The position numbers were made by a program, and so were the translations under genes. The notes beneath the pieces are model-generated. The model saw nothing but the letters and a program-made list of their open reading frames with translations, ran no database searches and was not told where the DNA came from. From Chloroflexota bacterium (GTDB lineage: Bacteria > Chloroflexota > Dehalococcoidia > Lucifugimonadales > UBA3495): a stretch of DNA of 19,384 bases. The stretch is from contig JADFQT010000005.1 in assembly GCA_022561675.1 (NCBI GenBank), positions 1 to 19,384 of the forward strand. Direction: 5' to 3'. Below, in pieces: positions 1 to 6,787 of the stretch (the first letter of the stretch is position 1; every line of letters begins with the position of its first letter).

Positions 1-346
1 GGGTGTAGTTCAGCTCCGCGTACTCAACCCGCGAGTCCTCCTCCAGCGTTCGGATGAACCCGTCGTGGTCCGTCATTTTCCCAGGTTTGACCTGAACCAG
101 TCTGAGTCTGGGGGCATCCCCAGGGCCGAAGCCCAGTCGCTCCTTCTCCACCAGGCCATGCTTGGCATAAAATGTAGCAATGTCCGCCGTCGAGACTCCC
201 GGTTGGAAGTTGACCAGCACCTGGTTGGCCACGAAAGGCGGGGGTAACGGCCGGCCACGCGCCGCTTCCAGCGCATCCGACTCAGCGAGGAGTATCGGCA
301 AAACAGTGGCAATAATTAGGATGAGCACCAAAATCTTCTTAAGCAA
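1..346 (-). CDS. Secreted subtilisin-like (S8) serine protease, N-terminal part (runs off left edge)
   Basis: Only the first ~115 residues are in the window; the frame is open to base 1. The start is taken as TTG (346-344), 10 nt after a GGAGG element on the minus strand (361-357); no ATG fits this frame before the hydrophobic segment. Residues 1-21 (LLKKILVLILIIATVLPILLA) are a basic n-region plus hydrophobic core, a signal peptide with likely cleavage after LLA. Residues ~40-115 resemble the inhibitory propeptide of fervidolysin/subtilisin-type proteases: an opening NQVLVNFQPGVS strand and a closing VEYAELNY motif, which in this family (VEYAEPNY) lies just before the catalytic domain. The Asp/His/Ser triad is outside the window, so the protease call rests on the propeptide. 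Expected to be an exported peptidase. Confidence 0.7.
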   Translation of the reverse strand, partial: MLKKILVLILIIATVLPILLAESDALEAARGRPLPPPFVANQVLVNFQPGVSTADIATFYAKHGLVEKERLGFGPGDAPRLRLVQVKPGKMTDHDGFIRTLEEDSRVEYAELNYT

Positions 347-560
347 AACTAATCAACCTCCGGTTTTCCTTTCGGCCGTGGGCTCCCGGTCTGAAACCCC
401 TTAGTATCAGCAAGTTACCCAAGGGTGAGCGCTGATGGCCGGAAGCTAGCTGGGGACTTTTACGAGGATTCAATACCGCGGATAGGGCAGTAACTGGAGG
501 CGTGTTGGGAAGGCCCGGGTAAGAAGGGCCGGCCTACCGCTTACTAGCCTACCTGGTCCA

Positions 561-590
561 TTGACCGGATGGGACGGGAGGTCATAAAAT
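561..590 (+). promoter_or_regulatory. Putative sigma-70-type promoter
   Basis: TTGACC (561-566) and TAAAAT (585-590) are separated by 18 bases; each hexamer matches the consensus at 5 of 6 positions. Transcription would start near 597 and meet the intrinsic terminator ending at ~675, giving an RNA of about 80 nt. The -10 overlaps the ATG of the small ORF at 589, so promoter and ORF start cannot both be used in the ordinary way. Confidence 0.4.
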
Positions 591-759
591 GAAAATACAG
601 CCTCGCCTCCTAGGTGCGGTTGTTCCTCAAGGCCCTCTGCTTGCTCCGGCCAGGGTTTCAGCAGAGGGTCTTTTTATTGGCTCTGGTTGGCTGCCGATTG
701 AGGGGCTGCTGCCCCTGGGGTCGGTTTTGGCGGGAAAGCCTAATGCAGTCCGTCCCTGA
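589..759 (+). CDS. Possible 56-residue small protein or leader peptide, unrecognised
   Basis: ATG at 589 follows a perfect GGGAGG Shine-Dalgarno (576-581) at a 7-nt spacing, which is the argument for translation. The peptide starts MKIQPRLLGAVVPQG and ends KPNAVRP; it is rich in Leu, Pro and Gly with mild hydrophobicity and matches no family I know. Against it, an intrinsic terminator lies inside the ORF (633-675) and a promoter-like -10 covers its start codon. It may be a chance ORF, a leader peptide coupled to an attenuator, or a genuine small protein. Confidence 0.2.
   Translation: MKIQPRLLGAVVPQGPLLAPARVSAEGLFIGSGWLPIEGLLPLGSVLAGKPNAVRP
633..675 (+). terminator. Rho-independent terminator
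   Basis: A perfect 8-bp stem, CCCTCTGC (633-640) with GCAGAGGG (661-668), encloses a 20-nt loop and is followed by TCTTTTTATT. The T tract lies on the plus strand, so it ends rightward transcription. No recognised gene lies directly upstream, which suggests a short RNA or attenuated leader begins in this gap. Confidence 0.65.
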
Positions 760-867
760 GCCGATTGGGTAAATTCTCCCCATGAGCCAGGGCCTATCCT
801 ATGCGGAAGCAGCAAGGGGTTCAAGCCACAAGGTGGGACAATATAGTTCCAGAACAGTGAAACCCAG

Positions 868-881
868 CACTGCTAGCAGTG
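868..881. promoter_or_regulatory. Perfect 14-bp palindrome upstream of the CoA-transferase operon
   Basis: CACTGCTAGCAGTG reads identically on both strands with no spacer. It sits about 140 bases before the first CoA-transferase codon, a plausible place for a dimeric repressor or activator site. No regulator gene lies next to it, so its role is unknown. Confidence 0.3.
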
Positions 882-919
882 AATCGCTCTCCAGGTTTCA
901 GCTAGCCACATTATTGCCG

Positions 920-943
920 GGCAGCCAAGCTGTCTTGGCCGCC
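920..943. promoter_or_regulatory. Hairpin / inverted repeat upstream of the CoA-transferase operon
   Basis: GCCAAG (924-929) and CTTGGC (934-939) form a perfect 6-bp stem on a 4-base loop, extended by GGC/GCC (920-922, 941-943) across one mismatch. No T tract follows, so it is not an intrinsic terminator. It could be an operator or a structure in the 5' leader. Confidence 0.3.
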
Positions 944-1021
944 AATCGGCGCCCGCCACTGGCCACCAGCCTGCGACTGGGGTAGTATGTAGGCCATATT
1001 CTGCCGAGGAGTCTGGGCTAA

Positions 1022-1720
1022 ATGAAAAACAAGGTCTATCCCGACTTCGATGCGGCGGTGGCCGACGTACCGGACGGCATCACTTTGATGTCTCCTGGCT
1101 TTGGCGGTGTCGGTGTTCCCCGCAATCTGCTGGCCGCGCTGCACCGGCAGGGCGCGAAGAACCTGTCATGCATTTCCAATAACGCGGGCACCATGGACGA
1201 TAAGGTCGACGTCGGTACGCTGATCCAGGCCGGCCAGGTGAGAAAGATGGTTTGCGCCTTTACCGCACCGACCCATCCTTCCCAAATCACGCCCTTTGTC
1301 CAAATGTATAACAACGACGAGATTGAGGCGGAGCTGGTTCCCCAGGGTACCCTGGCCGAGCGAATGCGCGCCGCCGCCGCGGGTATCGGCGGATTTTACA
1401 CGCCCAGCAGCGTTGGCACCGAGTTGGCAGAAGGCAAGGAGCATCGGGAAATAAATGGCCGGACCTACGTGCTGGAGTATCCCTTGCCCGCTGATTACGC
1501 TTTCATTCGCGCCTGGAGGGCCGACACCTTTGGCAACCTGCAGTTCCGCCTCGCTCAGCGCAACTTCAATCCCATCATGGCCATGGCCGCCAATATCACT
1601 GTGGTGGAAGTGGAGGACGCCATCGTAGAGCCGGGGGAGTTGGACGCGGACCAGATACACCTTCCGGGCGTTTACGTGGACCGCCTGGTGAAGATACCCC
1701 CCGACGGTATCCCAGACTAG
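1022..1720 (+). CDS. Family I CoA-transferase, subunit A (3-oxoacid/acetate CoA-transferase type)
   Basis: A 232-residue protein of normal length for the alpha subunit of heteromeric family I CoA-transferases (AtoD/ScoA type), cytoplasmic enzymes that move CoA between acyl-CoA and a free acid through a glutamyl-CoA intermediate. Visible signatures are the glycine-rich loop SPGFGGVGVPRNLL (residues ~24-37), VPQGTLAERMRAAAAGIGGFYTP (~106-128) and the AWRADTFGNLQFR block (~164-176), which matches the AWKADTLGNL motif. The stretch CAFTAPTHPSQ (~78-88) departs from the SYVGEN-like segment of AtoD, so the acid substrate may differ from acetoacetate. Start ATG 1022 has GAGGAG 10 nt upstream. The beta subunit follows after 83 bases, almost certainly in the same operon. 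Confidence 0.88.
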   Translation: MKNKVYPDFDAAVADVPDGITLMSPGFGGVGVPRNLLAALHRQGAKNLSCISNNAGTMDDKVDVGTLIQAGQVRKMVCAFTAPTHPSQITPFVQMYNNDEIEAELVPQGTLAERMRAAAAGIGGFYTPSSVGTELAEGKEHREINGRTYVLEYPLPADYAFIRAWRADTFGNLQFRLAQRNFNPIMAMAANITVVEVEDAIVEPGELDADQIHLPGVYVDRLVKIPPDGIPD

Positions 1721-1803
1721 ATTACCGGACCGAATTCCCCGACCCAAACCATTGACCTTGGCCCAGCACCCCGACATCACCCCAGCGAAACCGGAGGTTA
1801 GAG

Positions 1804-2478
1804 ATGGCCGACAAACCCAGACTTGAGCGCCAAGCCATGTGCGACCGCCTGGCGATGGAGTTTCAAAGCGAGTGGATCGTGAATCTGGGTGTGGGCATGC
1901 CCACCCTGTGCTCCAACTACGTGGACACCAGCAAAGAGATCATCTTCCACTCGGAAAACGGGGTCATTGGCTACGGCCCGCTGGCTCCGGAAGGGCAGGA
2001 GGACAAGCATCTGGTTAACGCCGGGGGCCAAAACGTTACCGCGATGCCGGCAATGGCCATCGTGCACCACGCCGACTCCTTTGCCTTGATCCGCAAGGGA
2101 ATGGTCGACGTGACGGTTATGGGGGCCTACGAGGTGGCGGAAAACGGTGATTTCGCCAACTGGCGCATTCCCAACCGCAAGGGCGGCGGAATCGGCGGCG
2201 CGATGGACTTGGCGGCCTGCGCCAAGCGAGTGTTCATCGCGATGGAGCATACGACTCGCGATGGTAAGCCCCGGATGCTGAAGCGATGCCAGTTGCCGAT
2301 AACCGCTCCGGGCGCGGTGACCCTGGTTGCAACTGATCTGGGGCTGTTTGCGGTGACCCCTCAGGGTTTTGAGTTGAAGGAGCATGCCCCAGGCTGGACT
2401 CCTGAAGATATTCAGGAAGTCACCGAGGCCAAGCTAGCAATATCCGAAGACCTGAAAGAGTTTCGATTCCGCGACTAG
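1804..2478 (+). CDS. Family I CoA-transferase, subunit B
   Basis: A 224-residue beta subunit (AtoA/ScoB type). Residues 27-33 (NLGVGMP) match the family's N-terminal loop, and FHSENGVIGYGP contains the SENG motif with catalytic Glu51, which forms the glutamyl-CoA thioester. GGGIGGAMDLAACAKRV and the C-terminal VTPQGFELKEHAPGW are also typical. Start ATG 1804 has a clear GGAGG at 1793-1797. It completes the enzyme begun by the gene at 1022. The substrate cannot be read from the sequence; ketone-body or short-chain acid activation is the general family role. Confidence 0.9.
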   Translation: MADKPRLERQAMCDRLAMEFQSEWIVNLGVGMPTLCSNYVDTSKEIIFHSENGVIGYGPLAPEGQEDKHLVNAGGQNVTAMPAMAIVHHADSFALIRKGMVDVTVMGAYEVAENGDFANWRIPNRKGGGIGGAMDLAACAKRVFIAMEHTTRDGKPRMLKRCQLPITAPGAVTLVATDLGLFAVTPQGFELKEHAPGWTPEDIQEVTEAKLAISEDLKEFRFRD

Positions 2479-2492
2479 ACCGCGACCAATAA

Positions 2493-2582
2493 GGGTGGCG
2501 ATACCAGATTGTCCCAGGAAAGACCGCCACCCAAATTTGCCGCCTCAACTCTGACTCGATTCCGGGAGTCCGCCCCCGGACT
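2493..2582. terminator. Stem-loops in a convergent gene gap (possible terminator)
   Basis: Between the ends of the CoA-transferase operon (plus) and the SDR gene (minus) lie two inverted repeats. GGGTGGCG (2493-2500) pairs perfectly with CGCCACCC (2525-2532), followed by AAATTT on the plus strand. AGTCCG (2567-2572) pairs with CGGACT (2577-2582) on a CCCC loop, seven bases beyond the SDR stop codon. Neither has a proper T tract, so termination is inferred from position and structure. Confidence 0.35.
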
Positions 2583-2588
2583 GGCCGC

Positions 2589-3341
2589 CTAATGAAATTG
2601 GGCGCCGCCGTTGACGTGCAGGGTCTGTCCGGTAACGAAACCGCCATCATCACTAACCAGGAAAAGACACGCCGAGGCGATCTCATCGGGACTGCCCTGG
2701 CGGCCCAGGGGTATGCCGTCGGTATTAGGCACGTGGCTGCCGGGATACCATTCCGGATGAGCTCTGGAGGTGTCGATGCTTCCCGGCGATACCACATTCA
2801 CGCGAATGTTGTTGGGCGCAAATTCTGAGGCCAGGGACCGGGCCATTCCCACCAGGCCCATCTTGGCCGCGGAGACGTGCGCCCGCTGGGCCGGACCGGC
2901 AAAGGCCCCACCACCGGTGAAGAACAGGATGCGGCCGTAGTTGTTTTCCACCATAGACCCGATGACAGCCCGGGTGCAGTAGAAGGCGCCATCCAGCACC
3001 ACCCCCCTTACCTCTTCCCAGTCCTCCAGGGTAACTTCGAGAAAGGGCTTGTGAGGCCGTATCGCCGCGTTGTTGATCAGGATGTCCACCCGGCCAAACT
3101 CGGACATGGCCATGGCCACCATGCTGTCGACCTGCTCCTTATTCGCCACGTCGGCCAGGATGGGCAGAGCCTTGACCCCCAATTGGCGGACTTCCGCGGC
3201 CACCGCTTCCGCCTCTTCCCGATTGCTGCGGGCGTTGACCACCACATTGGCCCCTTCGCCGGCTAATTTCAGGGCGGTGGCTCGACCGATGTTTCGGCCA
3301 GAGCCCGTGATTAAAGCCACCTTGCCATCCAGCTTGCCCAT
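2589..3341 (-). CDS. SDR-fold protein with degenerate catalytic residues
   Basis: A 250-residue short-chain dehydrogenase/reductase by fold and length. The Rossmann nucleotide loop TGSGRNIGRA (from ~residue 12), a DVAN-type adenine contact and INNAAIRP (~90-97) are present. The usual catalytic tetrad Asn-Ser-Tyr-Lys is mostly missing: the YxxxK site reads VSAAK (Val156, Lys160), the Ser 13 residues earlier is Gly143, and the Asn of the NLxGxF block is Val115 (VLDGAF). It may still bind NAD(P) but should not do standard SDR chemistry, or uses other residues such as His155. ATG 3341 was chosen over the upstream GTG at 3350 because that GTG overlaps the GGAGG, which sits 8 nt before the ATG. It is convergent with the CoA-transferase operon. 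Confidence 0.85.
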   Translation of the reverse strand: MGKLDGKVALITGSGRNIGRATALKLAGEGANVVVNARSNREEAEAVAAEVRQLGVKALPILADVANKEQVDSMVAMAMSEFGRVDILINNAAIRPHKPFLEVTLEDWEEVRGVVLDGAFYCTRAVIGSMVENNYGRILFFTGGGAFAGPAQRAHVSAAKMGLVGMARSLASEFAPNNIRVNVVSPGSIDTSRAHPEWYPGSHVPNTDGIPLGRQGSPDEIASACLFLVSDDGGFVTGQTLHVNGGAQFH

Positions 3342-3465
3342 AAGGTGCACCTCCTGTTCTTCTTCAACTTCCTGGGTTGTACCGGGCCTGAGTTCTACCG
3401 GGGATGTACCGTTGCTGGGCCCTGAATCTAAAGCTAAACGCGGTCGGTGGAGCCACCGTTAGGGT

Positions 3466-3510
3466 AAATCCCCCTCAGTCCCCCTTTGCAAAGGGGATAT
3501 AAGGGGATTT
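3466..3510. repeat. GC-rich palindromic repeat
   Basis: A perfect 16-bp palindrome, CCCCTTTGCAAAGGGG (3481-3496), is nested in an outer inverted repeat AAATCCCC (3466-3473) and GGGGATTT (3503-3510). The run-of-C / AAGGGG style resembles the larger repeats at 4682-4770 and 11558-11672, but alignment is limited and it may be a separate family. Confidence 0.5.
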
Positions 3511-3667
3511 GGAACTCCCGAGTTTAGTATTTCCGTCAAGGACAAGTAACAGATTGGGCCAGATTATAGCATGGTATGAGCCAGCCTCTTGCAGCTGAGG
3601 AGCCAGGGGTCATTCAAGTCTGGCAAATCTGGTAGGCAGCGCGAAAACAGGGAGCCAAGCAACTTGC

Positions 3668-3696
3668 TTGCAGCCGCCCGACTATGCAAGCATAAT
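3668..3696 (+). promoter_or_regulatory. Putative promoter of the EamA transporter gene
   Basis: TTGCAG (3668-3673) and CATAAT (3691-3696) are 17 bases apart and lie about 46 bases before the transporter start codon. Each hexamer is a partial match to the sigma-70 consensus. Confidence 0.35.
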
Positions 3697-3742
3697 TGCA
3701 CTTCATCTATCTATTCCCTCTTCTACCTGAGGATCGCCATCC

Positions 3743-4642
3743 ATGTGGGTAATTTTGGCGCTGGCCAGCGCGGCCCTTTTCGGCGTGGTCAGCGTAATCG
3801 ATAAGCGTCTCCTGGACCACCACCTGCCCGGCGTCTCCGTTCTCTATCTCTGGATCGCCCTGGTGCTGAGCTTCTACTCCGGTCTGGTTCTGCTGCTGAC
3901 CGGCCTGCCCCTCGACGCTCCCCGGGATGGGTTGGGCATGGCACTGGTCTCCGGTCTGGCTGTAGGGATTGGCCTGGCGCTGATGTTTGCCGGACTGAAA
4001 TTAGACGAGGCGACCCGGGCCATAGCGATAACCCAAATCAATCCCATCTTTGTGGCCCTACTGGCGGTTTTCTTCCTGGGAGAAACCCTGGTTCCCGCCC
4101 AATGGGGAGCCATCGCCCTGGTGGTATTGGGAACCATGTTGATTTCCCTACGCAATGCCCCGGATCGCAGCTTGCTGCTGCCGACCCGAGGAACTCCCAT
4201 CCTCCTGGGTAGCGCCCTCGGTCTGGGGGTAGGATTCTTCGCGGCCAAATACGCTCTGGAAAGCCTGTCGATCTGGTCCGTGTTCGCCCTGCAGCAGCTG
4301 GGTGCAGCCCTGGTATTTGCGCTGTTTGCCCGCCCTAGCGTTTGGCGTCAGCTGGCCTTGGTCCTGCGGGGAGGCAACACCTTGCTGCTGATGTTGCTCG
4401 GCGAAGGGGTGCTGCCGATCATCGCCATCATATTAGGCCTGGCCGCCAGCGACCTGGGACCCATATCTCTAGTAGCGGCCGTCCTGGGCACCCGGCCCCT
4501 TTTCGTTTTCATCATTTCCACAATTCTGAGCACCGCCCGCTGGGGGTTGATGGAGGAATCCCTGACACGTCAGGCCTTGGGTCTCAAACTGGCCTCAATA
4601 GTCTTGATCGTCGTCGGAATGGTGGCGCTGGGGTCGGGATAG
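3743..4642 (+). CDS. EamA/DMT-family transporter
   Basis: A 299-residue, very hydrophobic protein of the expected length for the drug/metabolite transporter superfamily. It reads as about ten membrane helices in two repeated EamA halves (~1-135 and ~150-298). The first half ends with the typical TQINPIFVALLAVFFLGE segment, where the Pro and the closing Gly-Glu are characteristic, then VLGTMLISL. The second half keeps the helix pattern but has a less canonical GE motif. Members export or import small metabolites such as amino acids; the substrate cannot be predicted. Start ATG 3743 has TGAGGA about 10 nt upstream. It is a single gene, divergent from the SDR gene and convergent with the aminotransferase gene. 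Confidence 0.85.
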   Translation: MWVILALASAALFGVVSVIDKRLLDHHLPGVSVLYLWIALVLSFYSGLVLLLTGLPLDAPRDGLGMALVSGLAVGIGLALMFAGLKLDEATRAIAITQINPIFVALLAVFFLGETLVPAQWGAIALVVLGTMLISLRNAPDRSLLLPTRGTPILLGSALGLGVGFFAAKYALESLSIWSVFALQQLGAALVFALFARPSVWRQLALVLRGGNTLLLMLLGEGVLPIIAIILGLAASDLGPISLVAAVLGTRPLFVFIISTILSTARWGLMEESLTRQALGLKLASIVLIVVGMVALGSG

Positions 4643-4681
4643 AAAAGCGGCTGCTGACCAGCTAGGGGGCGGCGAAAGCTA

Positions 4682-4770
4682 GTTTCTCCCCCTAGGTAAT
4701 GGGGAGACTGAGAGGGGGTGTTGTAACCCCTCCTAACCTCCCCTTATCAAGGGGGAGGACATTTTACACC
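4682..4770 (-). repeat. Intergenic palindromic repeat, minus-orientation relative of the 11558 element
   Basis: Read on the minus strand this stretch aligns over ~75 bases with the repeat at 11558-11672: both carry a CCTCCCC..TT hairpin followed by AAGGGGAGGTTAGG, then GGGGTTA, a CCCCTCT block and TCTCCCCAT. Hairpins are CCTCCCCTT (4737-4745) with AAGGGGGAGG (4749-4758), and TCTCCCC (4685-4691) with GGGGAGA (4701-4707). It fills the gap between two convergent genes and may also act as a two-way terminator. Terminal repeats are less clear than in the other copy. Confidence 0.6.
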
Positions 4771-4773
4771 AGC

Positions 4774-5736
4774 TCAGACCACGACCGGCCGGGGTGATGC
4801 CGGAGTGCACCAGTGGAGGTATTTAGGATTCCGGCCCACAACTATATCGAAGTACATTTTTTGCAGCTGGGCGGATATCGGCCCGGTCTTTCCATCGGCA
4901 ATGGGACGGTTGTCCAACTCCACTACCGGCGTTATATGGGCGGCGGTACCGGTAAGCAGCACCTCATCCGCTAGATAAAGCTCGCTGCGGTCTACGGTCC
5001 GCTCCACCACCTCCAGCCCCAGCTCGCTCTGAGCCAGCTGGATGACGGTATCCCGCGTGATGCCGGGCAAGACGTTATCCTCCAGCGCGGGGGTAATCAT
5101 CTTTCCATCGACTACGAGGAACAGATTTTCGCCGGAGCCCTCGCAGACATGCCCGTCATGATTGAGGATAATGGCTTCGTCGAACCCAGCAAGAGTCGCT
5201 TCGGTTTTGGCCAGAATGCTGTTTACATAGATGCCGCTAATTTTTAGGCGGGCCGGAATCATCGGGTCGTCCACCCGCCGCCAGGAAGAAGTGCAGCATC
5301 TAAGGGTGTCGGAACCCAGGTAATTTCCGAAGGGGATGGTGATCAGAGTGAAATCGCTTTCCAGGTCTTGCAATTTTAGGTTGGCCACCATCTCCGCGCT
5401 CTTGTAGGCCAGCGGGCGGATATAAATGTCCTGCCGGTGCCCGTTTCGCTCCACCAGCTCCACGGTGATGTCACAGAGCTGATCCGCCGTATAGGGAATA
5501 TCCAGCATGAGCAGGCGACATCCTCGGAGCAACCTCTCGTAATGCTCCCGAAGCCGGAAGATGTTGACCACCCCTGCTTCGTCATTCCAGTTTCCCCGGA
5601 TTCCCTCGAATACGCCGGTTCCATAATGCAAGGCGTGGGTCATAATATTGACGTTGGCATCCTTCAACGGCACGTAATCGCCCCGGAAGAAGGCCTGCAA
5701 CTCGCCAAACTGGGAAGTGGATTGCCCTGTACTCAC
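4774..5736 (-). CDS. ilvE: Branched-chain amino acid aminotransferase
   Basis: A 320-residue class IV PLP aminotransferase, which reversibly transfers the amino group between Val/Leu/Ile and 2-oxoglutarate, the last step of branched-chain amino acid synthesis. Visible family signatures are HALHYGTGVFEGIR (~34-47), the PLP-binding Lys165 in PARLKISGIYVNSILAK, and DEAIILNHDGHVCEGSGENLF (~186-206) with Glu199. VLPGITRDTVIQLA and LTGTAAHITPV are also typical of IlvE rather than of D-amino acid aminotransferase or 4-amino-4-deoxychorismate lyase. The start is GTG, preceded by AAGGGG at 7 nt. A short C-terminal tail (ASPRPVVV) goes slightly beyond the usual end. It is a single gene with its own promoter at 5769-5798. 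Confidence 0.92.
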   Translation of the reverse strand: MSTGQSTSQFGELQAFFRGDYVPLKDANVNIMTHALHYGTGVFEGIRGNWNDEAGVVNIFRLREHYERLLRGCRLLMLDIPYTADQLCDITVELVERNGHRQDIYIRPLAYKSAEMVANLKLQDLESDFTLITIPFGNYLGSDTLRCCTSSWRRVDDPMIPARLKISGIYVNSILAKTEATLAGFDEAIILNHDGHVCEGSGENLFLVVDGKMITPALEDNVLPGITRDTVIQLAQSELGLEVVERTVDRSELYLADEVLLTGTAAHITPVVELDNRPIADGKTGPISAQLQKMYFDIVVGRNPKYLHWCTPASPRPVVV

Positions 5737-5768
5737 GACGATACCCCTTTAGCCAGAAACTGCGCTAG

Positions 5769-5798
5769 ATTATAATAGGCCCAATGCGCCGGGTACAA
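5769..5798 (-). promoter_or_regulatory. Putative promoter of ilvE
   Basis: On the minus strand TTGTAC (5798-5793) and a perfect TATAAT (5774-5769) are separated by 18 bases. Transcription would begin near 5762, leaving a leader of about 26 nt before the GTG start, too short for a classical Leu/Ile/Val attenuator or T-box. Confidence 0.55.
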
Positions 5799-5895
5799 GG
5801 TAGACGCCCATCGGGTTGAGAGACTGGGTTGGGACGGACCCTGGGTCTTGGGTCCGGTTAGCGCGCTTCAAGCTAGGGATGGTGAGCACCTTCTT

Positions 5896-6573
5896 ATGAG
5901 CAATTACCGCACCATCGGCATACTCGCCTTGACCTTTTTAGCCGGCATCCTGGTGGTGACGGCTGGAGTGCTGTGGGTCAGCCAGGAAGACCGGCCTCCC
6001 ATCCAAGTAGTGCCGCCACCCACCATAGAGTCGGGCAACAGTGAGACGCCGGGAGACGGCAGGACCCCATCCGTATTTCAAGCCCTTAACGATCTAAAGG
6101 TGTACATCAGCGGTGCCGTGGTTAGACCCGGGGTTTACACCCTGCAAGAAGGCGACCGCTTGGAAGACGCTGTGGACGCCGCCGGAGGCGCGACCTCGGG
6201 CGCAGACCTCTCCGCGGTCAATCTGGCTCTCCGGGTTGCCGACGAACGTTATTACTATATCCCGGAATTGGGGGAGCTTCCTCCGCCTGCCGCCTCACCT
6301 CCAATCAGCCCTGGAGGATCGGAGTTTTCCAGCGGTTTACCGGCCGGTGAACCGGCAGCAGGCTTGCCAGGCGGCTTGATCGACCTGAACACCGCTCCTT
6401 TGAGCTCTCTGATCACTCTGCCGGGCATAGGCGATGTCCGGGGGCAGTCAATCATCGATTACCGCGAGCAAAATGGCCCCTTCAAATCGGTCTCCGACGT
6501 TACACGGGTCCCTGGTATCGGAAAAACTACCTACGAAAATATGCTAGATCTGGTCATTGTGGGAGTTCCCTAA
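5896..6573 (+). CDS. comEA: ComEA-like DNA-binding competence protein
   Basis: A 225-residue membrane-anchored protein with the ComEA layout. There is one N-terminal membrane helix (~7-28), a Pro/Ser-rich linker, an SLBB domain (~68-123, with VYISGAVVRPGVYTL), a second Pro/Gly-rich linker, and a C-terminal helix-hairpin-helix domain starting IDLNTA with the hairpins LPGIGD (175-180) and VPGIGK (205-210). ComEA binds incoming double-stranded DNA outside the membrane and passes it to ComEC. ATG 5896 was preferred to an upstream TTG (5848) because it puts the membrane helix near the N-terminus and follows a GGTGAG sequence. comEC follows after 214 bases. Confidence 0.88.
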   Translation: MSNYRTIGILALTFLAGILVVTAGVLWVSQEDRPPIQVVPPPTIESGNSETPGDGRTPSVFQALNDLKVYISGAVVRPGVYTLQEGDRLEDAVDAAGGATSGADLSAVNLALRVADERYYYIPELGELPPPAASPPISPGGSEFSSGLPAGEPAAGLPGGLIDLNTAPLSSLITLPGIGDVRGQSIIDYREQNGPFKSVSDVTRVPGIGKTTYENMLDLVIVGVP

Positions 6574-6787
6574 GCCATTATCCCAAAATGTCACCCCTAG
6601 CCCTTCGGCGTTGCCCAGGATAAACTCCGCGAGGGGTCTGAAGTCCCTGAGAAAATGGTCCTAACGCCATTGGCTATGGTGTAACTGCGGTGCTGACGCA
6701 CAAGGTTTTATGGGCCCAGGATTTAGATTCCTCAGTCGCTTCCCTCCTTCGGAATAACATGGGTCGTTTTGAGATAGGTACGAAGCC

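Larger units (their letters stand above)
347..1021. other. Long non-coding gap between divergent genes
   Basis: About 675 bases separate the leftward protease gene from the rightward CoA-transferase operon. No convincing protein gene was found. The gap holds a promoter-like site (561-590), an SD-preceded 56-codon ORF (589-759), an intrinsic terminator (633-675), a small GC hairpin (arms 701-706 and 711-716) and two palindromes nearer the CoA-transferase gene (868-881, 920-943). I compared it by eye with SRP RNA, tmRNA, RNase P RNA, T-box and common riboswitch consensus sequences and recognised none. Confidence 0.6.
3342..3742. other. Divergent intergenic gap between SDR and transporter genes
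   Basis: About 400 bases without a gene. It holds a small hairpin (CGGTGG 3445-3450 with CCACCG 3453-3458), the palindromic repeat at 3466-3510 and a promoter candidate for the transporter at 3668-3696. In 3511-3667 I see nothing distinctive. Confidence 0.6.

Noticed and set aside
783..830. Resemblance to the SRP RNA core (GGAAGCAGC)
   Set aside because: The conserved GGAAGGNAGCAGC tetraloop and its symmetric internal loop are not present in full, and flanking bases do not pair as required.
815..835. GGTTCAAG-like tRNA T-arm
   Set aside because: The flanking bases do not form a T stem, and no acceptor or anticodon stem could be built around it.
782..985. 67-codon plus-strand ORF in the long left gap
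   Set aside because: It has no Shine-Dalgarno, low-complexity Ser-rich content and contains both palindromes; nothing supports translation.
3342..3350. GTG start three codons upstream for the SDR-like gene
   Set aside because: That GTG overlaps the GGAGG ribosome-binding site; the ATG at 3341 has proper spacing and the usual MGKLDGK start.
6574..6787. Possible riboswitch or RNA between comEA and comEC
   Set aside because: Only a weak AGGG/CCCT hairpin is visible; no consensus element or terminator was found.
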